Assembly: GCA_025363675.1 (NCBI GenBank)
Contig: JANYDJ010000187.1
Span: forward strand, 1-48,671
Direction of reading: 5' to 3'
Length of the DNA: 48,671 nucleotides
From: Flavobacteriaceae bacterium
Lineage (GTDB): Bacteria > Bacteroidota > Bacteroidia > UKL13-3
A program made the translations under genes and the position numbers. Below the pieces are notes generated by a model, which had not been told where the DNA came from, did no database searches, and saw only the letters and a program-made list of their open reading frames with translations. Shown here in pieces: positions 7,828-17,580 of the stretch. How positions within the stretch are numbered: the first letter of the stretch is position 1; every line of letters starts with the position of its first letter.

Positions 7828-9696
7828 CTAACTACTCCTATAAGCCATTTCATAAATCGATTTCACGTGCGGGCCCAAGAAAATTCTTGCATATATTCTT
7901 ATAATAGCAATACCATCTATAATAGTACTTAGGGTTACACATAGGGCCAATAAAGTTTGGTTTTCGTGTATGTGTGTAAAAATTAAATCCTCTCCTATAA
8001 AAGTTGGTGTTATTGGAAAGCCTGACACGCCTAAGCAGCACAGTAAAAATATAAATGCAATTCGGGGGCGTTTATATGCATAGCCGTGAAATTGGTCCAA
8101 ATCAATTCCCGATTCAATTCGTTTTAATCTATATAAAGCTATATAGCCAATAATGCCAGCAACTATAATACCGCTTAGATAAAACACAGACTCATCGATT
8201 TTATATTTTTCATTGAATGATATAGCGAGTGCAACCCAAAAGTGGTTCAAAATAATTAAGGTCCAGCTTAAGATTGCTTTTTTTCGTTCGGTAAATGCTT
8301 TCACCACCATTATTAAACCAATTACTGAGAAGGTAATGGGCAAATATTGTTCTACATGGTTTGGGATTAAATCTCTATGATAATAACAAAAGAAACTAAC
8401 TAGATATGCTGGAATAAAGAAAATAAATAAACGTTTCACCGTTAAAAAATCTAAGCTTTTTCCTAATTTCTTAAAGGGGTTCCAAAACACCCGATACATA
8501 AACGAATCTAAGTTCCATTCTTTTAAACATAATATATATAAAGTATATTGAATTTTCTTGGGGAACGAACTTTCTATAGATCTTTGTCGGGGTGAAAAAT
8601 TATAAAACTGTTCCCGAATTAAATAACTCACCACCGATGGCGATACCAGCAATTGATAGGTTCTTAGGAATGCATTTCCCGCAAAATGAAACAAAGCCAA
8701 GTTTTCAAAACCTGCAGCAACTTCAATAAATATTAAACCAATTTGTGCGATAGAAGCATAAGCAATCTGACTTTTTACTGATGACTGAACGCGGGCAATT
8801 CCGGTAGTGATGATAGCCGTAAACAATCCCAAAACCCCTATTAAAATACGAATAGATAATTGGTGTTCCCAGAAAGGAAAAGTTCTAAGCAACAGAAACA
8901 CGCCCAAGTGCACCGATAACGATCCATAAAAAATAGCACTGGATGGCGTTGGTCCTTCCATAGCCCTTGGCAACCATGACGAGAAGGGGAGCTGTGCCGA
9001 TTTTGCCAATGCAGTTACCAATATCGTTAATGATATAAATACACCTATCATACTATGGCTCACCAAATGTTCGTGTACCAATTCATAGTTGTTCAATTTC
9101 ATAAAAGTAATATTCTCGTGCCACAAATGGTGACTTGCCCACATCGCTAAAATTAAACCCACATCGCCAATTCTATATATTGAAAAAACTTTTACAGCAT
9201 TTTTTACAGGGAGATATCTTTCACGATAAAACGCAATTAATAAGAAGGAGGATATACCCAATATTTCCCAACCTACAAACAAGGTCTCGAAATTGCCTGA
9301 AATTACCGCAATATTATAACCTATATAAAAGAACAATATGGTATTGAAGAAACGTTTATAGCCAGGCTCTCGGTGCAAATAATAGCGGCTATAAGTAGTA
9401 ACCAAGAAAGTGAGGAAAGCCCCAACCAACAAGTAAGTAGCTGTAATTTTATCGAAATAAAAATCGATATAAAATTCGTAATCGGCTGATTGGTATAATA
9501 CAATATCTTTTAAGTTGAGTGCTTTGTGATTGGTGCATAACCAACAGATAAAAAATATAACCGTACCTACTAAATGTATACCGACGGTAAAAAATGCTGT
9601 TCGCGAAATGAGGGTTTCTTTTTTCTCGGGCAGAAATAAACTTATAATAAATCCCAGTACGGGCAGCAATATAAAAAATGGAAGTATGTGTTGCAT
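7828..9696 (-). CDS. dabB: NuoL/MrpA-like proton-conducting subunit, DabB-type inorganic-carbon transporter subunit
   Basis: NADH-quinone oxidoreductase chain 5-like sequence (TTYSRYYLHREPGYKRFFNTILFFYIGYNIAVISGNFETLFVGWEILGISSFLLIAFYR; LPRAMEGPTPSSAIFYGSLSVH), adjacent to and downstream of a DUF2309/DabA gene. Confidence 0.85.
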   Translation of the reverse strand: MQHILPFFILLPVLGFIISLFLPEKKETLISRTAFFTVGIHLVGTVIFFICWLCTNHKALNLKDIVLYQSADYEFYIDFYFDKITATYLLVGAFLTFLVTTYSRYYLHREPGYKRFFNTILFFYIGYNIAVISGNFETLFVGWEILGISSFLLIAFYRERYLPVKNAVKVFSIYRIGDVGLILAMWASHHLWHENITFMKLNNYELVHEHLVSHSMIGVFISLTILVTALAKSAQLPFSSWLPRAMEGPTPSSAIFYGSLSVHLGVFLLLRTFPFWEHQLSIRILIGVLGLFTAIITTGIARVQSSVKSQIAYASIAQIGLIFIEVAAGFENLALFHFAGNAFLRTYQLLVSPSVVSYLIREQFYNFSPRQRSIESSFPKKIQYTLYILCLKEWNLDSFMYRVFWNPFKKLGKSLDFLTVKRLFIFFIPAYLVSFFCYYHRDLIPNHVEQYLPITFSVIGLIMVVKAFTERKKAILSWTLIILNHFWVALAISFNEKYKIDESVFYLSGIIVAGIIGYIALYRLKRIESGIDLDQFHGYAYKRPRIAFIFLLCCLGVSGFPITPTFIGEDLIFTHIHENQTLLALCVTLSTIIDGIAIIRIYARIFLGPHVKSIYEMAYRSS

Positions 9697-9705
9697 ATCT
9701 GTATC

Positions 9706-12204
9706 TTATTTTAATAAATAAACGGAAATATTTTCTTCGTGCGATTCTATGATAGGGGTGAGGTCGGGCACAGTATCTATATGTTTTGTGAGTGGCTGGT
9801 AGGTGATAAATTTCCCATTTTTAAAATATGAAAATTCTTTTGTTTCAGGATGCACCACTACTAAATGTACCCATTCATTGATAAACCATTCGTACGTGGC
9901 AGGTATTATTTGTATAGTTTCTAATACCACATCGGGGAAATGCTCTACAATAATCATTAATCGAACGGGGTCATGCACTTCTATCATCTGGCTTGGTAGG
10001 CCGGGTCGTAGGTCGCCATCTATGCCATTGGCTACGCCAAATAATCCCATTACATTATGGGGCAATTTTGTTCCCGCTCCCAGTTTTTGATTATCGACTC
10101 TGGAGAAAAAATATTCCAGATTAATTCCGCCACAAACCGGTGCGGCGGCTTTTAATATATTCACCAAAAATTTTCCTTCAGGGTCTACCTCGTAGTCAAA
10201 TGAATTTAAAAAGCAGCGGCGGTCCAAAAATATATTTTTGGTTAAAGCTCTTCTGCCTATTATACAAAGAGCATTGGTGGCATGGTTTAATTCGGGCCGT
10301 GGTTCAAATAATGAAACCGATCGTACTCTAATTCTCTCATGTATTTTTTCAGCACTTTCTTTGGTATTAATTGATACAAATCTTCTGGATCTTTCTTTTG
10401 AATTCGAATCTAATGCCTTATCAAAAATTACTTCGTTTTGTGTATGTCTTTCTAAGTTTATGGATGAAAGAGAATTTTCATCATAAAACACAATTTCATC
10501 TCTTGTTGTATCATGCAGGCCTCCTATAAATTGTGTTCCATCGGGTATAATAATACCACGTGTTTCTAATATTTTTCTCACTTCTATATGGTTGGCCATA
10601 AATGATAAGACCCTTGAGTTTACTGAGCCCGCCCTGCCTGAACAGGCACCACAATCGTAAGCGGTGTAGTGTGGATTATTAACACTGCTACTGCCGTGCC
10701 CAATAACATATACTATAGGTGCAAAATCTTTTACCAACCCAATGCTTTTTAGTACACCTTCTAATCTGTTCGCCATTTCATCAATGGTAAAACCAATCTG
10801 CAAATCATTCTCTATATCATTCACATTTTTGTTCTCGATAGTGAGCTGCGAAAACTTATCCATGTGCTTAAATGAAGATGCACTTGCAGGGCCCATAGAG
10901 GGACGAAATATATTCACAAACAATTTAAATGCCGACCAAAAACCAAGGGTTTGAGAAATGAGCCAACCACTGTGTAATGAGTGCGAAGTTTTGCTAAAAT
11001 GTATATCTTTTTCTCTTTTCTGTTTATTGCCAATTTCTTTAACTAAATATTTGGGCGTTACAGGTGCAGGGCATACTTTGGTATAAAACTTTCCTTCCTC
11101 AGGCTGGTAAAAAAACTCAACTCCAAAAAAGCCTGGGGTTCCAAAAGTTTCGCATTCGGGCTCTAATTCTTCCAGATATCTTCTGAAAGAAATCTCCCGA
11201 TCATCGATGCAAAACATTGCTTGGAAATTTTTATCTTTTATATATACTTTTTCAGTTTTTTCTAATTTAATTCCCGCAAGTACCTCATCATAATAACTCC
11301 ATTCAAATGCATCTTGCCATATAGTCATCACATCCGCTATTTCCGATTCGGGGCATACGCCAAATAAATCTACGGGTCTTTCCACAATCTTACTTACCAA
11401 AGGTTGCCACTTGTTTTCGCCAAATTGGTAATCGAGTGCATCAATCTCTAACAGTAATTCGAATACTACTAAACTATGTATGGATATTCTTTTGGTGTCT
11501 AACAATGTTTGCGGAAAATCCTCAACCGCCGATACCATTCCCGACCATCCCTGATGTGCAAATTGTTGATCGAATAAATATTGTTTATATAATGTTTCAT
11601 CGCCTACCACAATAGCAAGCAGGTCTGAAATCTCGCAGGTGCTTTTTAGTAATAATTCTTTGGCTCTTTTTGTTCTAAAAATGCTGGAATAACTGTTGCG
11701 TTCCATTTCGCGGATAGAGGAAAGGAAGTTTTTTTCTTTAATGGGGAAACTCCAAATCGAAATTCCCTGATCTAAATAACTGCATAAAACTCTAAATAAA
11801 ATGGGGTGTACCAACGATTCTAAATCGATATGGTAATGTCTTTTCCAGTTCGATTTTAGGGAGCCGATTTTTGGCAATCCCGGACTATGATACTCTTTGT
11901 GTAATACTTTCTCTTTCCATTCATTTAAATGAGCTGCCCCTTTTCTATCCATAATAACTTGATCAAGTATATAATCTTTGATGCGTTTTTTATGATATAA
12001 ATCTTTGTATTCTTTAAATGAAAGTGAAACCCTATAGCCTAGCATTTCTGAGGCAGTACGCAGGGCTTCATAAAATTTTAAATGTTGGAAGGCATGCAGT
12101 GTATTGTGATGAATAAAATCTTTCAACGGTGCCTGTGCGGGCAAAAAATGTTTTAGGTCATGTAATACTTTGTGCTCATCGAACGGGATATTTTCTGTCG
12201 TCAT
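9706..12204 (-). CDS. dabA: DUF2309 / DabA probable inorganic carbon transporter subunit
   Basis: Beta-carbonic-anhydrase-like motifs FCIDDRE (Cys-x-Asp) and GHGSSSVNNPHYTAYDCGACSG (His...Cys); N-terminus LPAQAPLKDFIHHNTLHAFQ. Confidence 0.9.
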   Translation of the reverse strand: MTTENIPFDEHKVLHDLKHFLPAQAPLKDFIHHNTLHAFQHLKFYEALRTASEMLGYRVSLSFKEYKDLYHKKRIKDYILDQVIMDRKGAAHLNEWKEKVLHKEYHSPGLPKIGSLKSNWKRHYHIDLESLVHPILFRVLCSYLDQGISIWSFPIKEKNFLSSIREMERNSYSSIFRTKRAKELLLKSTCEISDLLAIVVGDETLYKQYLFDQQFAHQGWSGMVSAVEDFPQTLLDTKRISIHSLVVFELLLEIDALDYQFGENKWQPLVSKIVERPVDLFGVCPESEIADVMTIWQDAFEWSYYDEVLAGIKLEKTEKVYIKDKNFQAMFCIDDREISFRRYLEELEPECETFGTPGFFGVEFFYQPEEGKFYTKVCPAPVTPKYLVKEIGNKQKREKDIHFSKTSHSLHSGWLISQTLGFWSAFKLFVNIFRPSMGPASASSFKHMDKFSQLTIENKNVNDIENDLQIGFTIDEMANRLEGVLKSIGLVKDFAPIVYVIGHGSSSVNNPHYTAYDCGACSGRAGSVNSRVLSFMANHIEVRKILETRGIIIPDGTQFIGGLHDTTRDEIVFYDENSLSSINLERHTQNEVIFDKALDSNSKERSRRFVSINTKESAEKIHERIRVRSVSLFEPRPELNHATNALCIIGRRALTKNIFLDRRCFLNSFDYEVDPEGKFLVNILKAAAPVCGGINLEYFFSRVDNQKLGAGTKLPHNVMGLFGVANGIDGDLRPGLPSQMIEVHDPVRLMIIVEHFPDVVLETIQIIPATYEWFINEWVHLVVVHPETKEFSYFKNGKFITYQPLTKHIDTVPDLTPIIESHEENISVYLLK

Positions 12205-12330
12205 TTTTTTTTATTGTTTATATATATGATAAAATATAAGGTTAATGGAATTGAATAAATGTTTAATTGAATAAACAAAACATTAGCCAAAATTTAGGCT
12301 AACGCTTTCTAACAAATAAAATAAAGAGAA

Positions 12331-12684
12331 TTAGACACGAAAATTACAAACCATTATATATATGGGGTTTGTAATTTCTTTGGCAATAGCTGAGTTATAG
12401 ACTAGTTTAACGTGCGTATATTGAAATTGAATATCAATTAGGCCATAGGGTAGTATAAAGTTGAACCACCCATAATCATCTTCTGTTTCGTTTTCAAACA
12501 GGTCATTTCCAAATGAGTTCACCACTTCTAGCGAAGAATGCACGTATTCAGTTTGATGGTGTTTAAAAGAAATATCATTAGCAGAATTGGTGGACCCCAA
12601 ACATGATAAACTCTGAGATAAAAAAGCCCCAATGAACACAACCAGTAATAGGAGTGTGGTAATGGGTGTTTTAACTTTTTTCAT
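12331..12684 (-). CDS. Hypothetical small protein with N-terminal signal/TM segment
   Basis: Internal start MKKVKTPITTLLLLVVF preferred; the longer ORF (to 12960) would overlap the uvrD 5' end antisense. Confidence 0.55.
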   Translation of the reverse strand: MKKVKTPITTLLLLVVFIGAFLSQSLSCLGSTNSANDISFKHHQTEYVHSSLEVVNSFGNDLFENETEDDYGWFNFILPYGLIDIQFQYTHVKLVYNSAIAKEITNPIYIMVCNFRV

Positions 12685-12860
12685 GACTGAACTGCTGCTC
12701 TGCTTTTTTATAAAGTGCAAAAGTAACCGATTATTACACAAAAGACAATGTAAAAATAATATCACAAGATGGCGGAATGTGGAAAGACCTGAGGCTACCT
12801 TGTTGAAAACTTGACCAAAATAGGGCAGGGCGTTTTTGTAATTTTGTAGGACTATATATA

Positions 12861-15197
12861 ATGGATTATTTAAAGGATTTAAACCCCGAACAGCTTGCTG
12901 CTGTTCAATGTACCGAAGGTGCTGTAATGATAGTGGCAGGTGCAGGCTCGGGCAAAACACGGGTACTTACTTACCGCATTGCCAATATTATGCAGAAAGG
13001 GGTGGACCCGTTTAATATATTATCGCTCACTTTTACCAACAAGGCTGCCCGCGAAATGCGTGAACGTATCGAAAGTGTGGTAGGGCCCGAAGCACGCAAT
13101 CTGTGGATGGGGACTTTCCACTCCGTATTTGCCAAGCTATTGCGATATGAAGCCCACCGCTTGGGGTATCCCAGTAATTTTACCATTTATGATACTGATG
13201 ACAGCAAGAGCCTTATTAAATCTATTCTTAAAGAGATGGAATTGGATGATAAAGTATATAAACCTTCCATGGTATTGTCTCGTATCTCATCTGCCAAAAA
13301 TAATTTAATATCGCCCGATGGTTATGCACAAGATGCCGAAATTAAAGATAATGATGCCAGTGCCCAGCGGCCTTTAATGGGAGAAATATATAGTCGCTAC
13401 CAATTGCGTTGTTTTAAAAGCGGCGCTATGGATTTTGATGATTTATTATTTAATACCAACAAAATTTTAAAACAGTTTCCCGATGCATTATCTAAATATC
13501 AGCATAAGTTTAAATATATATTGGTAGATGAGTATCAGGATACCAATTATTCGCAATATGTAATAGTACGTAGGCTTGCTGCCATGCACGAAAATATATG
13601 TGTGGTGGGCGATGATGCCCAAAGTATCTATGCTTTTCGTGGTGCCACTATCGAGAATATATTAAATTTTAAAAAGGATTATAAAGACGCTAAAATATTT
13701 AAGCTCGAACAAAATTATCGCAGCACACAAACTATAGTAAAAGCATCGGGCGGGGTGATAAAAAATAATAAAGACCAGTTGCAAAAAGAAGTATGGACCG
13801 ATAATGTGCTGGGCGATAAAATAAAAGTATTGCGTGCCATTAGTGATAATGAGGAAGCGAAATTGGTAGCAGAAAATGTATTCGAACATAAAATGCTGCA
13901 CCATGCCTATAATAAAGATTTTGCAGTATTATATAGAACCAATTCGCAGAGCCGAGCTTTGGAAGAAGCTTTTCGCAGAGCCAATATTGGGTATAAGATT
14001 GTGGGCGGTATGAGTTTTTATCAACGCAAAGAAATAAAAGATTTATTGGCTTATTATAGACTAACGGTAAACCCCAATGATGAAGAGGCTTTGAAGCGTG
14101 TGATAAATTATCCCGCCCGTGGCATTGGCGATACCACCATGAGTTATATTATAGCAATAGCAGGTGCTAAAAATATATCTTTATGGGAAGTATTACAAAC
14201 CGCAGAAAACCACGCCGACCTAAAAAGTGCCTATAAAAAACTCACCGATTTTAGAGCTCTGATACAAAGTTTTATTATAGAAGGGAGAAAAAATAATGCT
14301 TATGACACTGCCATGTATGTAGCGAAACATAGCGGGATACTTAAACATTTATATGATGACAAATCGGTGGAAGGAATGGCCCGATATGAAAATATAGAAG
14401 AATTATTAAGTGGTATAAAAGAGTTTGTGGAAGAGGATGAAGTATCGTTATATGATAATGAACCTATGCCGCGAACCCTGGAATTTTATTTGCAAAATAT
14501 TGCCCTGCTCACCGATAACCAGAAAGATGATAATGATACCGATGTGGTACAAATGATGACTATACATTCATCGAAAGGGTTGGAGTTCGATAATTTGTTT
14601 GTGGTAGGATTGGAAGAAAATTTATTTCCCTCGCAGATGAGCCTGGGTAGCCGTGCAGAGCTGGAAGAGGAGCGAAGATTGTTTTATGTTGCCATTACGC
14701 GTGCTCGCAAAAAGCTAACACTCAGTTTTGCTACCACACGTTTTCGTTTTGGTACTTTGCTCAACTGCGAACCAAGTCGTTTTTTAAATGAGATAGACCC
14801 AACATTGGTTGATATGCAAGCACCCACTTTTAAAACGGGTTTTGGTAATTTTGGTGGCTTCGATGATTTCGAAAACCGCAGTGGTTTTTTGGGGCAGAAA
14901 TCTGCTGAAAAATCCTATTTCCCCAATCAAGTGGGGGCATTTAAAGGCAAGCCGCCAATCAATAATCCTATCGGGAAAATAATACCCAAGCATCGTACAC
15001 CGCCTGAAATTAAAGACTTTGTACCCGAAGATACCTCTAAGCTAGAAGCAGGAATGACAGTACAACACATGCGTTTTGGAAATGGGAAAGTAGTAGAACT
15101 TGAAGGCAAAGGCGATGAACGAAAAGCAACAATCGAGTTTGAGCAATATGGCTCGAAAAAGATTATATTGAAATTTGCGAAGTTAAGAATTATATAG
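12861..15197 (+). CDS. UvrD/PcrA-family superfamily 1 DNA helicase
   Basis: Walker A GAGSGKTRVLTYRI, LVDEYQDTNYSQY, VVGDDAQSIYAFRGA, LEQNYRS, MTIHSSKGLEFDNLFVVGLEE, YVAITRARKKL; C-terminal GMTVQHMRFGNGKVVELEGKG domain. Confidence 0.97.
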   Translation: MDYLKDLNPEQLAAVQCTEGAVMIVAGAGSGKTRVLTYRIANIMQKGVDPFNILSLTFTNKAAREMRERIESVVGPEARNLWMGTFHSVFAKLLRYEAHRLGYPSNFTIYDTDDSKSLIKSILKEMELDDKVYKPSMVLSRISSAKNNLISPDGYAQDAEIKDNDASAQRPLMGEIYSRYQLRCFKSGAMDFDDLLFNTNKILKQFPDALSKYQHKFKYILVDEYQDTNYSQYVIVRRLAAMHENICVVGDDAQSIYAFRGATIENILNFKKDYKDAKIFKLEQNYRSTQTIVKASGGVIKNNKDQLQKEVWTDNVLGDKIKVLRAISDNEEAKLVAENVFEHKMLHHAYNKDFAVLYRTNSQSRALEEAFRRANIGYKIVGGMSFYQRKEIKDLLAYYRLTVNPNDEEALKRVINYPARGIGDTTMSYIIAIAGAKNISLWEVLQTAENHADLKSAYKKLTDFRALIQSFIIEGRKNNAYDTAMYVAKHSGILKHLYDDKSVEGMARYENIEELLSGIKEFVEEDEVSLYDNEPMPRTLEFYLQNIALLTDNQKDDNDTDVVQMMTIHSSKGLEFDNLFVVGLEENLFPSQMSLGSRAELEEERRLFYVAITRARKKLTLSFATTRFRFGTLLNCEPSRFLNEIDPTLVDMQAPTFKTGFGNFGGFDDFENRSGFLGQKSAEKSYFPNQVGAFKGKPPINNPIGKIIPKHRTPPEIKDFVPEDTSKLEAGMTVQHMRFGNGKVVELEGKGDERKATIEFEQYGSKKIILKFAKLRII

Positions 15198-15217
15198 TGC
15201 TATAATGAGTACGTTTA

Positions 15218-15239
15218 TGGTTGGTGGGGACACCAACCA
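15218..15239. repeat. Perfect 9-bp hairpin with 4-nt loop
   Basis: TGGTTGGTG-GGGA-CACCAACCA between convergent uvrD-like and vapC-like genes; no T-tract on either side. Confidence 0.75.
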
Positions 15240-15268
15240 GATGCAGTAAAAAGTTGTTACAGGTAACC

Positions 15269-15667
15269 TTATTCAGTCCAATCTTCTATAGTAATTCCTT
15301 TTATTCTCTTTAAATGGTTGGTATTTTTAGTAACCATTACCAATTTGTGTTTTATAGAAGTAACACCTATTAATAAATCAAAGTCATCGATAACTATTCC
15401 CGCTTTTCTTAGTCTTGCTTTTTCCTTTGCATACAAGTCAAGCGAATGAAAGATAGGAACTATTTTTACACCGGTTAAAAAATTATCAAGAGCTTTTTGA
15501 TTCTTTTCTTTTTTCTCACTATTCTCAACGCCAAATTTCAATTCCGCTAAAGTTATTTCAGAAATAAAACAGTTATCAGGATTTGCGTTCTCAAATTTTT
15601 TCTTGAGTTCGTATTCACCTTTTATATAATAAATACAAATATTGGTATCAATTAGATATTTCTTCAA
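15269..15667 (-). CDS. PIN-domain toxin, VapC-like
   Basis: LIDTNICIYYIKG, ISEITLAELKFGVE, and IDDFDLLIGVTSIKHKLVMVTKNTNHLKRI PIN motifs. Confidence 0.9.
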   Translation of the reverse strand: MKKYLIDTNICIYYIKGEYELKKKFENANPDNCFISEITLAELKFGVENSEKKEKNQKALDNFLTGVKIVPIFHSLDLYAKEKARLRKAGIVIDDFDLLIGVTSIKHKLVMVTKNTNHLKRIKGITIEDWTE

Positions 15668-15984
15668 AACTCTTCTATCTCTCGTTTAAAATTTCTACTA
15701 CTTTTAATAGCATGAATAATATCATCTGCAGATTGTTTTGAATCCCAAGCTCCAAAAGCTTTAAAAAAGGAGTTTTTCTTGTCTGATATATCTGTTTTTA
15801 TGGAAAGCGTAAGTTTTGAAATAAGGTCAAGCTTATTATGAGGACTAAGATTATCCAGCAACTGTAAGTAACCTTCTATTAAAGTTGTATTGATATCTGT
15901 AGATTTCATTTTATGATTTATTTTCAATGCAAATATAATAAAAAGCAATTGTTTTTCAAATAAAATTAAATATTCCTCAACCAC
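15664..15984 (-). CDS. VapB-like antitoxin (start uncertain; internal MKSTDIN start near 15909 likely)
   Basis: Small ORF immediately upstream of the PIN toxin with 4-nt ATGA overlap; C-terminal IIHAIKSSRNFKREIEEF. Confidence 0.75.
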   Translation of the reverse strand: MVEEYLILFEKQLLFIIFALKINHKMKSTDINTTLIEGYLQLLDNLSPHNKLDLISKLTLSIKTDISDKKNSFFKAFGAWDSKQSADDIIHAIKSSRNFKREIEEF

Positions 15985-16104
15985 TCCACCAATTTCTCAA
16001 AAGAATACTTCTTGTTCTAAATCCACAGCGTCCCTTGTGGTTAGCTTTTTACCGCAAAGCACGCAAAAAACTTTGCGTTTCTTGAGTTTTTATAGTTCGA
16101 GTAT

Positions 16105-16677
16105 TTATCTAATATATCTTTTTTGAGATTTTTTAATTTTAGCAAAAATATGACCTCTTATATTTACACAAAAATAGAGATTATGTGCTCTTTGCAAAGC
16201 AGCAGGAAAGCATGCCGATATATCGCCATAAACTAAGTGATATCCAATCTCGGAAATAATATATTGCTCATTGGTACCTGAAAAATATCCATTAAGATAA
16301 CTAAACCTGATTGATAGTGATGGGGGAGGTAAGCACATCAAAAACATATAATCAATTTCAGTATATACCCGTAAATAATGTTGGGCATTATTAAATGTTT
16401 GCATATACCCAAAACCAACTTGATTTAAACTGGAATAGCCGCCACCACCAGTTCCCACATCGTGTTTTATACCATAACCCACATCCAAGCCAAAATTGTT
16501 CGATTTGCCAAAAGCTACTGCGGGTGATATAATAAATGCTCTACTTTTGATATCACTTTCATTCGCTTTTTGTATATATGGTAATTGGTAATTTTTGGTA
16601 AGCAGTGGTTGCGAATTACTATTATAATACATAGTAATACTTAATAGAAGGATGATATATATTCTAATCATTATCAT
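16105..16677 (-). CDS. Hypothetical exported / outer-membrane beta-barrel-like protein
   Basis: 190-aa ORF with signal peptide, aromatic-rich strands (LDVGYGIKHDVGTGGGGYSSLNQVGFGYMQTF). Confidence 0.6.
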   Translation of the reverse strand: MIMIRIYIILLLSITMYYNSNSQPLLTKNYQLPYIQKANESDIKSRAFIISPAVAFGKSNNFGLDVGYGIKHDVGTGGGGYSSLNQVGFGYMQTFNNAQHYLRVYTEIDYMFLMCLPPPSLSIRFSYLNGYFSGTNEQYIISEIGYHLVYGDISACFPAALQRAHNLYFCVNIRGHIFAKIKKSQKRYIR

Positions 16678-16711
16678 ATATTAAAATTACAACAAAAAGT
16701 ATATAGGTTAA

Positions 16712-17491
16712 TTAATTTCCTTTAAAAATAGCTTTGCGTTTTTCAACAAACGATTGCACGCCTTCTTGGTAATCATTACTGCGGCCAGCTATTTCTTGGC
16801 AGTGGGCTTCATAATCCAGCATTTCGTCCAGAGAAGAAGTGCCAGATTTGTTTAGCATTTTTTTCATTAAACCTATAGCTTTTGTGGGTGCCGATTTATA
16901 ATAGTCAACAAATTTGTTAACTTCCTCATCCAGCATTTCTGTGGGCACTACGCGATTTACTATACCCAACTGCAATGCTTCTGCTGCGGTAATTTTTGTA
17001 CCCATGGTTGCCATTTCAAATGCTTTGCTGCTGCCTACCGCTCGTGGTAAAAAATAACTGGAGCCTGAGTCGAGCACCAAACCCACATTGATAAAAACTT
17101 CTATCATGGTTGCAGCTTCGCTTGCTATTATTATATCACATGCCAGGGCAATAGAACAGCCTGCACCGGCAGCTACACCATTCAGTCGGCAAATAATAGG
17201 TATGGGCATATTACGCATAGCCCTAATAATGGGATTATATCTTTTATATAATGATTCGCTTAGCGAGCGTTTTTGTCCCGCAATGGCTTTCAAATCTTGA
17301 CCCGAGCAAAATGCTTTGCCGGCTCCGGTAAGCACTACTACCCTTATCGATTTATCTTTTTCAATAGCTTTGAGTGCATCCTGCATCTCAAAACTTTGTT
17401 GATCGTTGAAGGCATTGAATGAATCAGGTCGGTTGAGGGTGAGGCAACAAACACCATCATTTACCTCAAATATTAAAGTTTCAAATTGCAT
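16712..17491 (-). CDS. Enoyl-CoA hydratase/isomerase family protein (PaaG-like)
   Basis: Crotonase motifs LTLNRPDSFNAFN, GAGKAFCSGQDLKAIAG, LNGVAAGAGCSIALACDIIIASEAATM, TKITAAEALQLGIVNRVV. Confidence 0.92.
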   Translation of the reverse strand: MQFETLIFEVNDGVCCLTLNRPDSFNAFNDQQSFEMQDALKAIEKDKSIRVVVLTGAGKAFCSGQDLKAIAGQKRSLSESLYKRYNPIIRAMRNMPIPIICRLNGVAAGAGCSIALACDIIIASEAATMIEVFINVGLVLDSGSSYFLPRAVGSSKAFEMATMGTKITAAEALQLGIVNRVVPTEMLDEEVNKFVDYYKSAPTKAIGLMKKMLNKSGTSSLDEMLDYEAHCQEIAGRSNDYQEGVQSFVEKRKAIFKGN

Positions 17492-17526
17492 ATATTATAT
17501 ATTGATTTTCTTTGTGCAAAATAACA

Positions 17527-17557
17527 TAAAAAAAGCCCCCGTTAATACGAGAGCTTT
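17527..17557 (-). terminator. Rho-independent-like terminator downstream of the Omp28-like gene
   Basis: Minus strand AAAGCTCTCGT-ATTA-ACGGGGGCTTT(TTTT): 11-bp stem with G-U pairs, 4-nt loop, then U tract. Confidence 0.8.
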
Positions 17558-17580
17558 CAAATATTTTTTTATTTTTTTAA

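Noticed and set aside
9706-12204. Respiratory complex I or Mrp antiporter operon
   Set aside because: Only one NuoL-like gene is present and it is paired with DUF2309; no other Nuo/Mrp subunits.
12685-12960. N-terminal extension of the 209-aa minus ORF
   Set aside because: Overlaps the 5' end of the helicase gene; an internal ATG followed by a signal-like segment is a better start.
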